Part shown: positions 17,377 to 26,462 of the stretch, piece by piece
Layout of the letters: every line of letters begins with the position of its first letter
How positions within the stretch are numbered: the stretch's first letter is position 1
Origin: Peptoclostridium litorale DSM 5388
GTDB taxonomy: Bacteria; Bacillota; Clostridia; Peptostreptococcales; Peptostreptococcaceae
Length of the DNA: 64,000 nucleotides
Assembly (NCBI RefSeq): GCF_900141635.1
Contig: NZ_FSRH01000006.1
Span: 44,488-108,487 of the forward strand
Direction of reading: 5' to 3'
Notes under the pieces: model-generated
Databases searched by the model: none
What the model saw: only the letters and a program-made list of their open reading frames with translations
Told to the model about the DNA's origin: nothing
Translations under genes and position numbers: made by a program

Positions 17377-17411
17377 AAAAGCTGAAGTAGCTGTAATGCT
17401 TCAGCTTTTTT
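17377..17411. terminator. Terminator shared by convergent genes
   Basis: AAAAGCTGAAG (17377-17387) and CTTCAGCTTTTTT (17399-17411) form the stem and T tail. It lies between the pterin dehydratase gene and glycerate kinase and works for both strands. Confidence 0.85.
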
Positions 17412-17417
17412 GCCGGC

Positions 17418-18536
17418 CTACAGTATAAATCTTAGCATCCTGTCCACGGCATCCTCCAATAGCTCGGTTGAATTTTCAATAGCCTCTTCAATGCTCATTG
17501 GCCTGTTTGTTAAGGGCATTATACTCTTCACTCCCATTTCATATATGCCCTTAACATCCCCTTCAATACCTCCGCAAAGCGCATAAACCGGGACTCCTTT
17601 TTCTCTGCACATCTTTGCTATGCCAAAGACTGCCTTTCCGTGCATGGACTGCGAATCTATCCTGCCCTCTCCAGTTATAACAAAGTCGGCATCTTCTATA
17701 ATGCTCGGAAAATCTGCAAATTCAAGTATTGCGTCTATCCCCAAAAGCAAACGCGCCCCGCAAAATACGCTCAGTGCACCGCCCATTCCTCCAGCGGCCC
17801 CCGCTCCACTTATGGTGTCCATGTCCACGCCAAACTCCTCTATGACCTTTTCCCTAAAATTTTTCATTCCCTTTTCAAGAAGCACGAGCATGTCTTCATC
17901 CGCACCCTTTTGTACCCCGTATGTATATGTGGCTCCTCGCTCACCCGTAAGTGGATTGTCCACATCGCACATGACCTGGATTTCAGACTCCCATATCCTG
18001 CTGTCGAATCCATCCATGTCTATTTTCTCTATCTCCGCAAGGCTTTCACCATTTGGATAAAGCTCTTTTCCCCCGCCGTCGTAAAACCTCGCTCCAAGGG
18101 CGTAAAGCATGCCTGTTCCACCGTCGTTTGTGGCGCTTCCGCCTATTCCTATTATGAATTTTCTGTACCCCCTATCAAGCCCGCACCTTATGATCTCGCC
18201 CGTACCAATGCTGGTGGCTTTCAGCGGGTTTTTCTCATATTGGGAAATCAGTGTTATGCCGCTTGCCTTTGCCATCTCTACTATGAAAGTGTCATCTCTA
18301 TGGCCAAACTGTGCATTTACTCCGCTCCCGAGCGGGCCTGTCACCCTTATGTTTTCCACTTTTCCTCCAGATATGCCCGCAAACACGTCGAGAGTCCCCT
18401 CTCCTCCGTCCGCAATGGGCATGTGGATTATATCCGCGCCTTTAACATGCCTTATTATTACTTTCTCGCATATGCTTATTATCTCCGATGACGAGAGCGA
18501 TCCCTTGAATGAGTCAGGCGAAACAACTATTTTCAA
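17418..18536 (-). CDS. glxK: Glycerate kinase
   Basis: Type I glycerate kinase, 372 aa, full length. It phosphorylates D-glycerate, normally to 2-phosphoglycerate. The N-terminal IVVSPDSFKGSLSS, the central GIGGSATNDGGTGM and the C-terminal VITGEGRIDSQSMHGKA signatures are all present. It lies 101 nt downstream of the hydroxypyruvate reductase gene with no terminator between them. The two steps hydroxypyruvate to glycerate to phosphoglycerate follow each other, which links serine or glyoxylate carbon to glycolysis. Confidence 0.94.
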   Translation of the reverse strand: MKIVVSPDSFKGSLSSSEIISICEKVIIRHVKGADIIHMPIADGGEGTLDVFAGISGGKVENIRVTGPLGSGVNAQFGHRDDTFIVEMAKASGITLISQYEKNPLKATSIGTGEIIRCGLDRGYRKFIIGIGGSATNDGGTGMLYALGARFYDGGGKELYPNGESLAEIEKIDMDGFDSRIWESEIQVMCDVDNPLTGERGATYTYGVQKGADEDMLVLLEKGMKNFREKVIEEFGVDMDTISGAGAAGGMGGALSVFCGARLLLGIDAILEFADFPSIIEDADFVITGEGRIDSQSMHGKAVFGIAKMCREKGVPVYALCGGIEGDVKGIYEMGVKSIMPLTNRPMSIEEAIENSTELLEDAVDRMLRFIL

Positions 18537-18637
18537 TTATAAACCCGTCCTTTCATATGGATTTAGCCTTGTTTTGATATCACTATGCGCAGCTTTCGTT
18601 CCCAGTCGCAAATCCTTCTCTAGCCCATTTTCTCCGC

Positions 18638-19609
18638 TTATCCCAGAACCTGAGGGTTCACACAGTTTTCTGGAGCTTTTCCCCCAAGTACATCTGCTAT
18701 GTTCCTTGCTGCAATCATTCCCATTTCCTCCCTGGTGCCCACGGTCGCCGAGCCTATGTGAGGAAGAAGCACGACATTGTCCATTGAGTACAGTTCTTTT
18801 TCTATCTGGGGCTCGTTTTCAAACACGTCAAGCCCGGCTCCCCATATCTGTCCACTTTGAAGGGCCTTCACAAGCGCCTTTTCATCGACCACAGGCCCTC
18901 TTGCCGTGTTTATGAGGACTGATGAGTTTTTCATCATGTCAAGTTCCCTTTCAGATACATAATGCATTGTCCCTTCCGTAAGCGGAATATGAAGAGATAC
19001 GAAATCAGACTCCCTGAAAAGCTCCTCCTTAGACACATGCCTTCCGCCCGTCTCCTCTTCGAACCTTTCACTTCTGTGTCTGCTTGTGTATATTATGTCC
19101 ATTCCAAATGCCTTTGCCTTTTTTGCAAAATTAGTTCCTATTCTTCCCGAGCCTACAACCCCCATTGTCTTGCCGCTTATGTCCATCCCCAGAAAAAGGG
19201 TGGCCTTCCAAGAGTCAAACTTTCCATCCCTTACATATCTGTCAGCCTCCACGACCCTCCTTGCGCCGGCAAATAAAAGCGCCCATGCAAGGTCTGCAGT
19301 CGCATCGTCAAGCACTCCCGGGGTGTTTGTCACTATTATGCCCTTAGAGCTTGCGGCCTTTACGTCTATGTTGTTGTATCCGACTGCGTAGTTTGCAAAT
19401 ATCCTGCACTTGCCTGACGCAGCCGAAATCACATCTGAATCTATATTGTCAGTGAGAAGGCAAAGCACCCCGTCCTTGTCTTTGACTCTTCCAATTAGCT
19501 CCTCCTTTGGCAGCATGATGTCAGAGTCGTTATATTCAACATCGAATCTTTCACTCAAGAAATCAACAGCCTTTTGCGGAATCTTCCTCGTTATAAATAT
19601 CTTCTTCAT
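18638..19609 (-). CDS. D-glycerate dehydrogenase / hydroxypyruvate reductase
   Basis: D-isomer-specific 2-hydroxyacid dehydrogenase, 323 aa. The Rossmann motif GVVGSGRIGTNFAKKAKAFG is near residues 150-170, and the strand after it ends in TSRHRS rather than an acidic residue, which points to NADPH preference. The catalytic Arg (NTARGPVVDE), Glu (ENEPQIE) and His (LPHIGSAT) are present. It probably reduces hydroxypyruvate or glyoxylate. Linkage to glycerate kinase downstream supports hydroxypyruvate. No serine:glyoxylate aminotransferase gene is in view. Confidence 0.92.
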   Translation of the reverse strand: MKKIFITRKIPQKAVDFLSERFDVEYNDSDIMLPKEELIGRVKDKDGVLCLLTDNIDSDVISAASGKCRIFANYAVGYNNIDVKAASSKGIIVTNTPGVLDDATADLAWALLFAGARRVVEADRYVRDGKFDSWKATLFLGMDISGKTMGVVGSGRIGTNFAKKAKAFGMDIIYTSRHRSERFEEETGGRHVSKEELFRESDFVSLHIPLTEGTMHYVSERELDMMKNSSVLINTARGPVVDEKALVKALQSGQIWGAGLDVFENEPQIEKELYSMDNVVLLPHIGSATVGTREEMGMIAARNIADVLGGKAPENCVNPQVLG

Positions 19610-19694
19610 GAAAATACCCCCATTCTTTTGTACTACAGTCTATTTTACAACATTTTACCCAACAAATATAAAGTAATGCAGATGTTTTATATGC

Positions 19695-19731
19695 AAAAAG
19701 GCGCCCCGTAAAATTTAATGCAAGGCACCTT
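19695..19731 (-). terminator. Terminator of the sigma/anti-sigma operon
   Basis: On the minus strand AAGGTGCC pairs with GGCGCCTT, with one G-T pair, across a 17-nt loop, followed by TTTTT. Confidence 0.6.
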
Positions 19732-19774
19732 CCTGTAATCAGTACTATTCCATTTTTAACAAAATCACTTCAAT

Positions 19775-20956
19775 CTATTCTTTAACTATTATTTTTATGC
19801 TCGTCTTTATAAGCTCTCCTGATTCATTTCCAACCGAAATATCAATTTGTGACTGCCCCGGCTTTTTAGGTATGAAGTGAAGTGCAACTTTTCCGTCGAC
19901 AGTCTCGCCTTTTGCCATTTCAAGCAGCTCTTCATCATAATCAATATTCGAATCTTCAACGGTTCTCTCTGAAATTACAGTTATTGTCACTTCAGTTCCT
20001 GTTTCAACAGTTTTCCCGTCATAATTTTCCATATCCAACGTAACACCTACGCCCATGTCAAAATCCATGGACATTACGCCGCTTTTACTTTCCGTTTCAA
20101 ATCCTTTGCGGTTTTGCTCTGTATTGTTAAATGAATCGGCTTCCGGCTCATTTGCAAGTGACATGATATTTGGACCATCATTGGTACTTTCAATCTGTTC
20201 TTTAGCCTCTGCTGATTCAACTGCCATCTGCCAGCTGTTTTCACCCTCTTTTATATCTATATCAGCAGAATTCAGATTTTCAACCTCTGCATCTTGAACT
20301 TCAGACTGCAAATCTTTTTGCTTTTCATCTATGCTCCTTTGAATTTCCCTTGTTTGAACTTCCAGAGGATATTTTGATTGTGCCGTTTCAACCATTTTTT
20401 TCTCGTCGATTTCACCGGTTTTGCCTGCGCCTTCAGTTTGAATCTCTTCATTTTCAAGAGCCAAATAGCTTTCATTTTCATTATATGGCTGGCTGTTATG
20501 TTGTGTTTCATCCAGTGCTATATTCAAATCTCCTTCCTTTTCCGGATTGGAATTCTCCGTAATTGCAATTTCTCCGCCCGTGTATATGTCTGCATTTTCG
20601 ATCTGCTTGTACAGCGAATATCCTCCTGCTATTATCATTATGCTCGCCGCTATATATGAAAATCTCTTTGCAATTTTTGAAAATGCGACTGCATTGTTAT
20701 TGCATTTTTCTTTCGGCCCCTTTTCTGTCAAAGCCACTTCACTTTCAAGCCTTTCCCTGAGCATCTTATCAAACTCCTTTGGAAGCGGCTCAACACGAAG
20801 CTCTCCAAGGCCCTCGACAATGCTTCTTATTTCTTCGTATTCCCTTTTGCAGTTTTCACAAGACTCCATGTGCGCTCTCATCTCTTCATGTTCAACTTCA
20901 TCAAGCATATTGTCTATATAAAGGTCTATATTTTCAATGCATTCACTACATCTCAC
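19775..20956 (-). CDS. Zinc-finger anti-sigma factor with large outer domain
   Basis: Membrane anti-sigma factor of about 393 aa. Residues 1-45 hold the zinc anti-sigma motif (Cys3-Ser-Glu-Cys6, His29-x3-Cys33-x2-Cys36). One transmembrane helix is near 112-130 (FSYIAASIMIIAGGYSLY). About 260 residues follow outside: a Glu/Gln/Asn-rich low-complexity stretch, then a small beta-rich domain (TVETGTEVTITVISERTVE ... GQSQIDISVGNESGELI) that looks like a secreted binding domain. The GTG at 20956 is chosen because AGGAGG lies 8 nt before it. It overlaps the sigma gene by 11 nt, so synthesis is coupled. It should hold the sigma factor at the membrane until an outside signal triggers release. Confidence 0.87.
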   Translation of the reverse strand: MRCSECIENIDLYIDNMLDEVEHEEMRAHMESCENCKREYEEIRSIVEGLGELRVEPLPKEFDKMLRERLESEVALTEKGPKEKCNNNAVAFSKIAKRFSYIAASIMIIAGGYSLYKQIENADIYTGGEIAITENSNPEKEGDLNIALDETQHNSQPYNENESYLALENEEIQTEGAGKTGEIDEKKMVETAQSKYPLEVQTREIQRSIDEKQKDLQSEVQDAEVENLNSADIDIKEGENSWQMAVESAEAKEQIESTNDGPNIMSLANEPEADSFNNTEQNRKGFETESKSGVMSMDFDMGVGVTLDMENYDGKTVETGTEVTITVISERTVEDSNIDYDEELLEMAKGETVDGKVALHFIPKKPGQSQIDISVGNESGELIKTSIKIIVKE

Positions 20957-21545
20957 CGCCATCACCTCCTGCCCTGTTTCTTATGAGTATATCCCGAAGC
21001 TTTTTCCGCCCCCGGCTTATCCTTGACTTCACAGTTCCAAGGGATATGTCATTGATCTTTGCTATCTCCTCATAGCTAAATCCCTCTATGTCCCTTAGTA
21101 TGACTACCGTTTTAAACTCATCCTCCAGCTCGTCAAATGCCCTTCTTATCTCCTGCTTTTTTATCTTCTTTTCAAATATGCTCTCTGGAGTATCCTCTGC
21201 CTCTATCCTGTCGATTGCATTTTCCCTGCCCTCTTCGTCCCTGCGCTCAATAAGCACTAGCTTTTTTTGCTTTTTCATGTGGTCTATACAGCAGTTGACC
21301 ACTATCCTGTACAGCCAAGTCGAAAATGACGACTTGAAGCTGAATTTCCCTATCGACCTGTACACCTTTATAAGTGCGTCCTGCGACGCATCAAGTGCGT
21401 CTTCCCGGTTTTTAGTCATTTTAAGGGCTATGCCATAGACTCTTTGCTTGTGACTTTCTATAAGCTTTTCAAAAGAATCTATGTCGCCTTTTTGGGAAGA
21501 CTTTATAAGAAATATCTCATCCAGATTATCCATTATGATTTCCAT
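20946..21545 (-). CDS. ECF-type sigma factor
   Basis: RNA polymerase sigma-70 factor of the extracytoplasmic function group, about 199 aa. Region 2 contains DALDASQDALIKVYRSIGKFSFKSSFSTWLYRIVVN, and region 4 contains LRDIEGFSYEEIAKINDISLGTVKSRISRGRKKL. The start is uncertain between ATG 21545, 3 nt after GGAGG, and ATG 21533. It forms an operon with the zinc anti-sigma gene. The divergent gene at 21819 encodes a secreted protein and could be a target, but I do not see a clear ECF promoter there. Confidence 0.92.
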   Translation of the reverse strand: MEIIMDNLDEIFLIKSSQKGDIDSFEKLIESHKQRVYGIALKMTKNREDALDASQDALIKVYRSIGKFSFKSSFSTWLYRIVVNCCIDHMKKQKKLVLIERRDEEGRENAIDRIEAEDTPESIFEKKIKKQEIRRAFDELEDEFKTVVILRDIEGFSYEEIAKINDISLGTVKSRISRGRKKLRDILIRNRAGGDGGEM

Positions 21546-21818
21546 TCTCCTCCACATGCATTATTTCCATACGTACAAAAATAATACCACATATGGATTT
21601 TCATTTCATTAAATCCCTTCAAAGTTTAGACCGCTGGACTGTTAAAAAAGTTCCCTATTCATTATAAAAAATTCAGTTTTTACTACTCCTACGCTTTTTA
21701 AGAAAAATCTAATGTAATTGTAACCTCTTTGTAACTATTTTCAAATGTAAAAGGTTTATACTCTATTTAGAAAAACAATAATGTTTCAGATAATGATTAT
21801 TATACAGGAGGAATTAAA

Positions 21819-23102
21819 ATGATTAGTAAAGGCAAAAAAATAGCAGCTTCAATACTTTCTCTTTCTCTTATATGCTCAGTTGCATCGGGATACGCCTCTT
21901 TTGCAACTGAGGCCCAAACGGTTCAATCCGACTCCGGACAGGCCGCTTCAGATACACAGTACATAGCACCTATGCCGGTTACAGCTTTCGTGTTTCTAGA
22001 TGCTCCATATAAAAACCTTGAATCAGTTATAGGCGAAGGTCAAAAATCATATACTAAAAGTAACACTGGCGAAAAGCTCTCTTCAATAGACTACTCACAA
22101 AACTGGTTCGGAATTGAAAAGAAACTTAATACAAGCTATATTGTTGAAGGTGAAAATGTCAGCGGAATAAAAGTCGATATGCCTTTGGAACTTACAAACG
22201 AGGACATACTCTCATCCATTACAAAAGAGCTTGGAGCCCCGCTTCAGTCAAATGTATCGGATTACAAAGCGTCTGAAATTAAGGCTTCATGGCTTAAGTA
22301 CGGGGTGCTTTACTCGCTTGATGCTTATTCTGATTCAAAGACGCTTTCAATATCACTTGCAAAAGTTGAAAATCCTTCAAAATACGGACTTTCTCAAAAC
22401 TCCACTGTAATGTCTAAAAAGACAGCAGACGTGACAGGGGACGGAAAGGCCGATACGGTCACTCTTATGGGGCAAAACTTCCAGGACGACTTCGGTAAAT
22501 CCATTTTCATGGAGCATGTTGTGGCTGTAGTCGAAGATTCCTCAACAGGAAAAGAAATAATAGTGAAGCCTTCTGAAAGCTCAGATGGAGGATACCAGCC
22601 TGACATGGAGCTTCTCGACTTTGACGGCGACAATACCTCAGACATATTCATAAGCGCAGCAACAGGCGGAAGCGGCGGATATACCAATTACAATCTCGTA
22701 ACCATAAAGGATTCAAAACCCATTATACTTGTAAGCTACGACATATATTCTGGATATAATATGGAACTTGACTTCGAGGGCTCTTTCAAAGACGGCTACA
22801 AGGCGTCCGTGACAGTGTCTCAAACCGGAAAGACATATGACATTGACCTTTCTGAAAGGAAGGATGTTTATGAAGGATACGAATACAAGGACAACAAGCT
22901 TCAAAGGGAGGTGCCTATAATGCAAGGAGCTCTTTACCTTGAACCTGTTGACACTGACAGTGACGGCACATATGAATTTGCCGCGCAGCAGAGCATAAAG
23001 GGAACATGCAACGCAGACACCATAGCCCTTGTAAAATCCACATGGTCTGTCAAAGGTGGAGATTTAAAGCTTATAACTTCTGATGTTGAAGATTTGAAAT
23101 AA
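21819..23102 (+). CDS. Secreted VCBS/FG-GAP-like protein
   Basis: Exported protein of 427 aa. The signal peptide (KKIAASILSLSLICSVASGYASFA) is followed by a domain with no family I can name (residues about 50-195), and then by calcium-loop motifs of the VCBS/FG-GAP type: DVTGDGKADTVTL near 205, DFDGDNTSDIFISAATGGSGG near 270 and DTDSDGTYEFAAQQ near 375. These resemble blades of a beta-propeller. The lipoprotein at 54618 carries a related loop. ATACAGGAGGAATTAAA precedes the ATG. It is divergent from the ECF sigma gene and is followed by two terminators. It is likely a cell-surface or secreted protein; its ligand is unknown. Confidence 0.77.
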   Translation: MISKGKKIAASILSLSLICSVASGYASFATEAQTVQSDSGQAASDTQYIAPMPVTAFVFLDAPYKNLESVIGEGQKSYTKSNTGEKLSSIDYSQNWFGIEKKLNTSYIVEGENVSGIKVDMPLELTNEDILSSITKELGAPLQSNVSDYKASEIKASWLKYGVLYSLDAYSDSKTLSISLAKVENPSKYGLSQNSTVMSKKTADVTGDGKADTVTLMGQNFQDDFGKSIFMEHVVAVVEDSSTGKEIIVKPSESSDGGYQPDMELLDFDGDNTSDIFISAATGGSGGYTNYNLVTIKDSKPIILVSYDIYSGYNMELDFEGSFKDGYKASVTVSQTGKTYDIDLSERKDVYEGYEYKDNKLQREVPIMQGALYLEPVDTDSDGTYEFAAQQSIKGTCNADTIALVKSTWSVKGGDLKLITSDVEDLK

Positions 23103-23112
23103 TTAATATTCA

Positions 23113-23159
23113 CATGAAGAAAGCCCCTGATCACTCAGAAATCAGGGGCTTTCTTCATG
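23113..23159. terminator. Strong terminator
   Basis: CATGAAGAAAGCCCCTGAT (23113-23131) is repeated as its exact complement at 23141-23159. The stem is long and GC-rich, with a T-containing descending arm. Confidence 0.88.
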
Positions 23160-23192
23160 TGGCGTCTATTTTAGACCCTCCCAGACATAAAT

Positions 23193-23221
23193 AAACACCC
23201 GGCCTTGACGGCCGGGTGTTT
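23193..23221. terminator. Second terminator
   Basis: AAACACCCGGCC and GGCCGGGTGTTT flank a 5-nt loop. The stem is bidirectional and lies between convergent genes. Confidence 0.82.
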
Positions 23222-23290
23222 GTCAACAGGAATACTTTCAGGGGGTATTTCTATTGATAAGCGGTAGTAATTTCAGTTTTTTAGAATCTG

Positions 23291-24142
23291 TTATCTTCTA
23301 AGTCCTTCTATATTCTTTCCAAAATCTTTCTTGGCTGGCTTTACAGGCTTTGCCGGCTTTAGCAATTCTTTCACTGCATAGGCTTGTTCCTGAGTCAGCA
23401 CTTCATCTTCGACCATTTCCTCAAATATTCCAAATTTTTCTCCAGACTCCCTTTTTTCCTCGAAATAGGCCTTTCTCTCTTCTGGAGTCATTTCCTTAAC
23501 CTTTTCCATTTCCTCTTTTCTTTCATCCTTGTTTTCATGCATGTATTCAATTAATGCATCCACGTCATCTTCAGAAAGAGTTCCATCGTCTACAAGCCCC
23601 TGAAGGTCATTCTTTATTCTTTCCTCCATTTTCTCTTGATGGTAAGCCTTAATCGAATCAAGTGTGTCCTGGCTCATATCGCCGTCTTCAACCATCTGCT
23701 CGAATATTCCCTTTTTCTCTGTAGACTTTCTCGCCTCTTTTTTCTCAGCGATATATTCCTTTGCCTCTTCTTTTGTCATATTATTTATCTTTTCAAGCTC
23801 TTCTTGTCTTTCCTGCTCTCTCTCTTCGTGCATCTGCTTTGCATACTCTATTATGTCGTCTGCTTCGCTTTGAGTTATTACACCTGCATCCACAAGCTCA
23901 TACAGCATTGCCTCAAGCCTTTCAGCCTTTTGTTCAACATTTACTTTATTGTCTTTTAGTTTCTCTCCAAGTTTAAATGCTCTTTTTGAATCGTCTACCT
24001 TTCTAACCACAGCCGGCTTTCCTGTGTCCTGGACATTTGCCGCACTGCCGTCAGCAAACGCCATAGCTCCTGACGAGAGTATCATTCCGGCTGCCAACAT
24101 TGCGCCTACAAGCCTGTTTTTTAATATGCTATTCCTTTTCAT
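23291..24142 (-). CDS. Secreted helical repeat protein (DUF2680-like)
   Basis: Exported protein of about 283 aa, strongly charged and helical. The signal peptide ends near AMAFADGSA. After it come four related units of the type LVDAGVITQSEADDIIEYA, MVEDGDMSQDTLDSIKAY, LVDDGTLSEDDVDALIEYM and MVEDEVLTQEQAYAVKELL, joined by Glu/Lys-rich coiled-coil linkers. The unit resembles the DUF2680/YckD pattern (gly-x-[IL]-[TS]-x-x-x-A). A Pro/Ala/Lys tail (PAKPVKPAKK) is suited to wall contact. The start is the ATG at 24142, 8 nt after AAGGAG; GTG and TTG codons upstream are too close. Function is unknown. Confidence 0.75.
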   Translation of the reverse strand: MKRNSILKNRLVGAMLAAGMILSSGAMAFADGSAANVQDTGKPAVVRKVDDSKRAFKLGEKLKDNKVNVEQKAERLEAMLYELVDAGVITQSEADDIIEYAKQMHEEREQERQEELEKINNMTKEEAKEYIAEKKEARKSTEKKGIFEQMVEDGDMSQDTLDSIKAYHQEKMEERIKNDLQGLVDDGTLSEDDVDALIEYMHENKDERKEEMEKVKEMTPEERKAYFEEKRESGEKFGIFEEMVEDEVLTQEQAYAVKELLKPAKPVKPAKKDFGKNIEGLRR

Positions 24143-24375
24143 TTTCAACACTCCTTTTTAGTTCAATATGGGTCTTTGGGGTTCATCCACCTTACGCTCT
24201 TATAATACCCCCCAAATGTTATGGTTTTGTGATGATAGTTAGATGATATTGTTAAATGTCTTGTATGCCAAATGTGTACTTGGCCGGCTTTAATCGCCCT
24301 ATTTACGCATCAAGCCCTATAACTTGAATCAAATATGCTATTTAATAACTATTCTCTATTTTTGTTCCAAAAAAT

Positions 24376-24408
24376 AAAATGAAACGGGTATTCTCCCGTT
24401 TCATTTTA
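24376..24408. terminator. Terminator after the coiled-coil gene
   Basis: AAAATGAAACGGG and CCCGTTTCATTTT flank a 6-nt loop. On the minus strand it is followed by A/T-rich TATTTTTT. Confidence 0.85.
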
Positions 24409-24417
24409 GCTTTTCCA

Positions 24418-24570
24418 TTAGTCCTTATCGAAAGGATGCTCTAACTTCTTACATTGTATCTCTTTTCTGTGGAGCTCTTTTTTCAAGTTTTCTATAATCA
24501 TGTCTTTTTCTTTCATTTTAGCTTCGAGCTCTTTTACTTTTTCCTCAAGACCTAAAACCTTTTGAGTCAT
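24418..24570 (-). CDS. 50-aa coiled-coil protein
   Basis: Short protein of 50 aa. It starts MTQKVLGLEEKVKELEAKMK and runs as one heptad-patterned helix to about residue 37, then ends with a Cys and an acidic tail (CKKLEHPFDKD). GGAGGTG lies 6 nt before the ATG, and a clear terminator starts 10 nt after the stop. It is almost certainly expressed. The family is not recognised; a self-associating or adaptor role is possible. Confidence 0.72.
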   Translation of the reverse strand: MTQKVLGLEEKVKELEAKMKEKDMIIENLKKELHRKEIQCKKLEHPFDKD

Positions 24571-24707
24571 TCCAGACACCTCCGTTCAAAACATATACAC
24601 GTCACCTGATATATTATATATACCCTGATCTTTCATTTTTTAAAATATATTTTCAAATTATACTTTAAATTCATTTCGTGTATTTCAAGCCGGAGTTAAT
24701 TCAACAG

Positions 24708-26075
24708 CTATTGTCTTTCTAGGATTTCAAGCCCCTTTTTGTAGTATTCTTTCATGATTTCCTTTGGAACCATGCTTCCTCCTGTAGCCCAGGCCATGTG
24801 AATTGCATTTTCCATCTTGCCATCGAGACCTTTCTTTTTAATGTAATCCTTTCCTGCCTCTTCTGATAGGAGCTTTACAGGTCCTATAACTCCCGCAAGC
24901 GCTGAAGGCTCAAGTTCAATTTTTTCTGAATCAATCATCTTCTTAAGCATTGCATACATCTTCTCGTCACTCACCGTGTAAGAACCGCTTATAAGGTTTT
25001 CGAGCGTCTTTCCAACAAAACCCGAAGGCCTTCCAACCGCGAGCCCATCGGCATCGGTTATATTGTCTATTCCAAAATCCTGGACAGATACCTTTTCGTG
25101 AAGCCCCGTCATAAGCCCCATGGTCATGCAAGGCGAATGGGTAGGCTCGGCAAAAAAGCAGTGGACGTTGTCCTTGAATATCAGCTTCAATCCAAACGCA
25201 ACCCCTCCCGGGCCTCCTCCGACTCCGCATGGAAGATATACAAACAGCTGATTGTCAGAATCAACAGCTATGTTCATTTCATCAAACTGCTTTTTAAGTC
25301 TTCCGGCTGCCACACAGTATCCCAAAAACAGATTTTTTGAATTTTCATCATCTATAAAATACATATTCGGGTCTGATTCGGCCTGTTTTCTTCCCTCTTC
25401 AACAGCCTTGCTGTAATCCGAATCATATTCTACAACTACGGCTCCCTTGCTTCTTAGCATGTCCTTTTTCCACTGCTTTGCATCTGACGACATGTGAACA
25501 TACACCTTGAATCCAAGCTGGGCGCTCATTATCCCTATGCTGAGGCCAAGGTTTCCTGTAGACCCGACAGCAATTGAATATCCCGAATAAAACTCCTTGA
25601 ATTTTTCACCGTCCATTACAGAATAGTCGTCGTCTTTCGAAAGCATGTTTTTTTCGAGTGCCAGGTCTTCAGCGTGCTTTAGAACCTCATATATTCCACC
25701 CCTTGCCTTTATCGAACCCGATATTGGAAGGTGGCTGTCGCATTTGAGCATGAGTTTTCCAGGCATATCCTGGCCGTACATCTTCTCAAGCTCTTTTTTC
25801 ATATTATCTATAAATACTACCGGAGATTCTATTATCCCGTTGGTCTCTCTCGTCTGGGGGAACACCTTTGCTATATACGGCGCAAATCTTTCAAGTCTTT
25901 CCTCTGCCTCTCTTACATCGTCTTCAGTGAGGCCTATCTTCTTTATGGCATCTTCAAATTTCTCGTATTTGTGGTTTGTCCAAAAAACTTCATCGGTTTC
26001 AACCATGCTTCTCAGCATGGGATATTCATCCATCCACTGCTTCAGGGGCTTTCCTTCAAAAATTCTATCGTTCAT
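24708..26075 (-). CDS. dsdA: D-serine dehydratase
   Basis: PLP enzyme of about 455 aa that turns D-serine into pyruvate and ammonia. The PLP lysine is in SGSIKARGG near residue 115. [13 protein letters not shown]-type and [14 protein letters not shown] stretches bind the cofactor phosphate, and the N-terminal DsdA part ([14 protein letters not shown]...) is present. An upstream GTG is in frame, but the ATG at 26075 is better placed after GGGAGAGGTG. It is divergent from an XRE-cupin regulator. It serves D-serine detoxification or amino-acid fermentation. Confidence 0.94.
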   Translation of the reverse strand: MNDRIFEGKPLKQWMDEYPMLRSMVETDEVFWTNHKYEKFEDAIKKIGLTEDDVREAEERLERFAPYIAKVFPQTRETNGIIESPVVFIDNMKKELEKMYGQDMPGKLMLKCDSHLPISGSIKARGGIYEVLKHAEDLALEKNMLSKDDDYSVMDGEKFKEFYSGYSIAVGSTGNLGLSIGIMSAQLGFKVYVHMSSDAKQWKKDMLRSKGAVVVEYDSDYSKAVEEGRKQAESDPNMYFIDDENSKNLFLGYCVAAGRLKKQFDEMNIAVDSDNQLFVYLPCGVGGGPGGVAFGLKLIFKDNVHCFFAEPTHSPCMTMGLMTGLHEKVSVQDFGIDNITDADGLAVGRPSGFVGKTLENLISGSYTVSDEKMYAMLKKMIDSEKIELEPSALAGVIGPVKLLSEEAGKDYIKKKGLDGKMENAIHMAWATGGSMVPKEIMKEYYKKGLEILERQ

Positions 26076-26170
26076 TACATGCACCTCTCCCTTTGAAATT
26101 TTAGTAAAACAAGAGTCAATTCTAAGTACACTCCAACCGGATTAAATGTGATTAATTTTAATTAAGTAGA

Positions 26171-26199
26171 TTTTAACATCGCATCTCATTTTAGTCAAT
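26171..26199 (-). promoter_or_regulatory. Promoter of dsdA
   Basis: On the minus strand TTGACT (26199-26194) and TAAAAT (26176-26171) are 17 bp apart. This gives a leader of about 90 nt before dsdA. Confidence 0.55.
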
Positions 26200-26462
26200 C
26201 ATATTACCCAACTAACTGCTTGATATTTATATATGCTCCAGGCACTACTTCCCCTTAATCAGAGATACTCTTAATAAAATACCCATTCTTCCCTTCCTGT
26301 ACTAAAAATAATATGACGTGTTATAATAAGTAATATTTATTTTATAATCGGAAAATCCATTAAAATTGTCTTCAGGTTTAAAAGAGCTTCAAATAGAAAG
26401 GATGTGAATACGGCGGTTTCGCATAATTAACTTAGTTATAATTTTGCGATTGGCCAGAATAT

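Noticed and set aside
17640-18915. Long plus-strand open frames (283 and 268 aa) over the glycerate kinase and hydroxypyruvate reductase genes
   Set aside because: They lie antisense to two well-conserved genes, have no ribosome-binding sites, and their translations show no domain. They are shadows of biased codon use.
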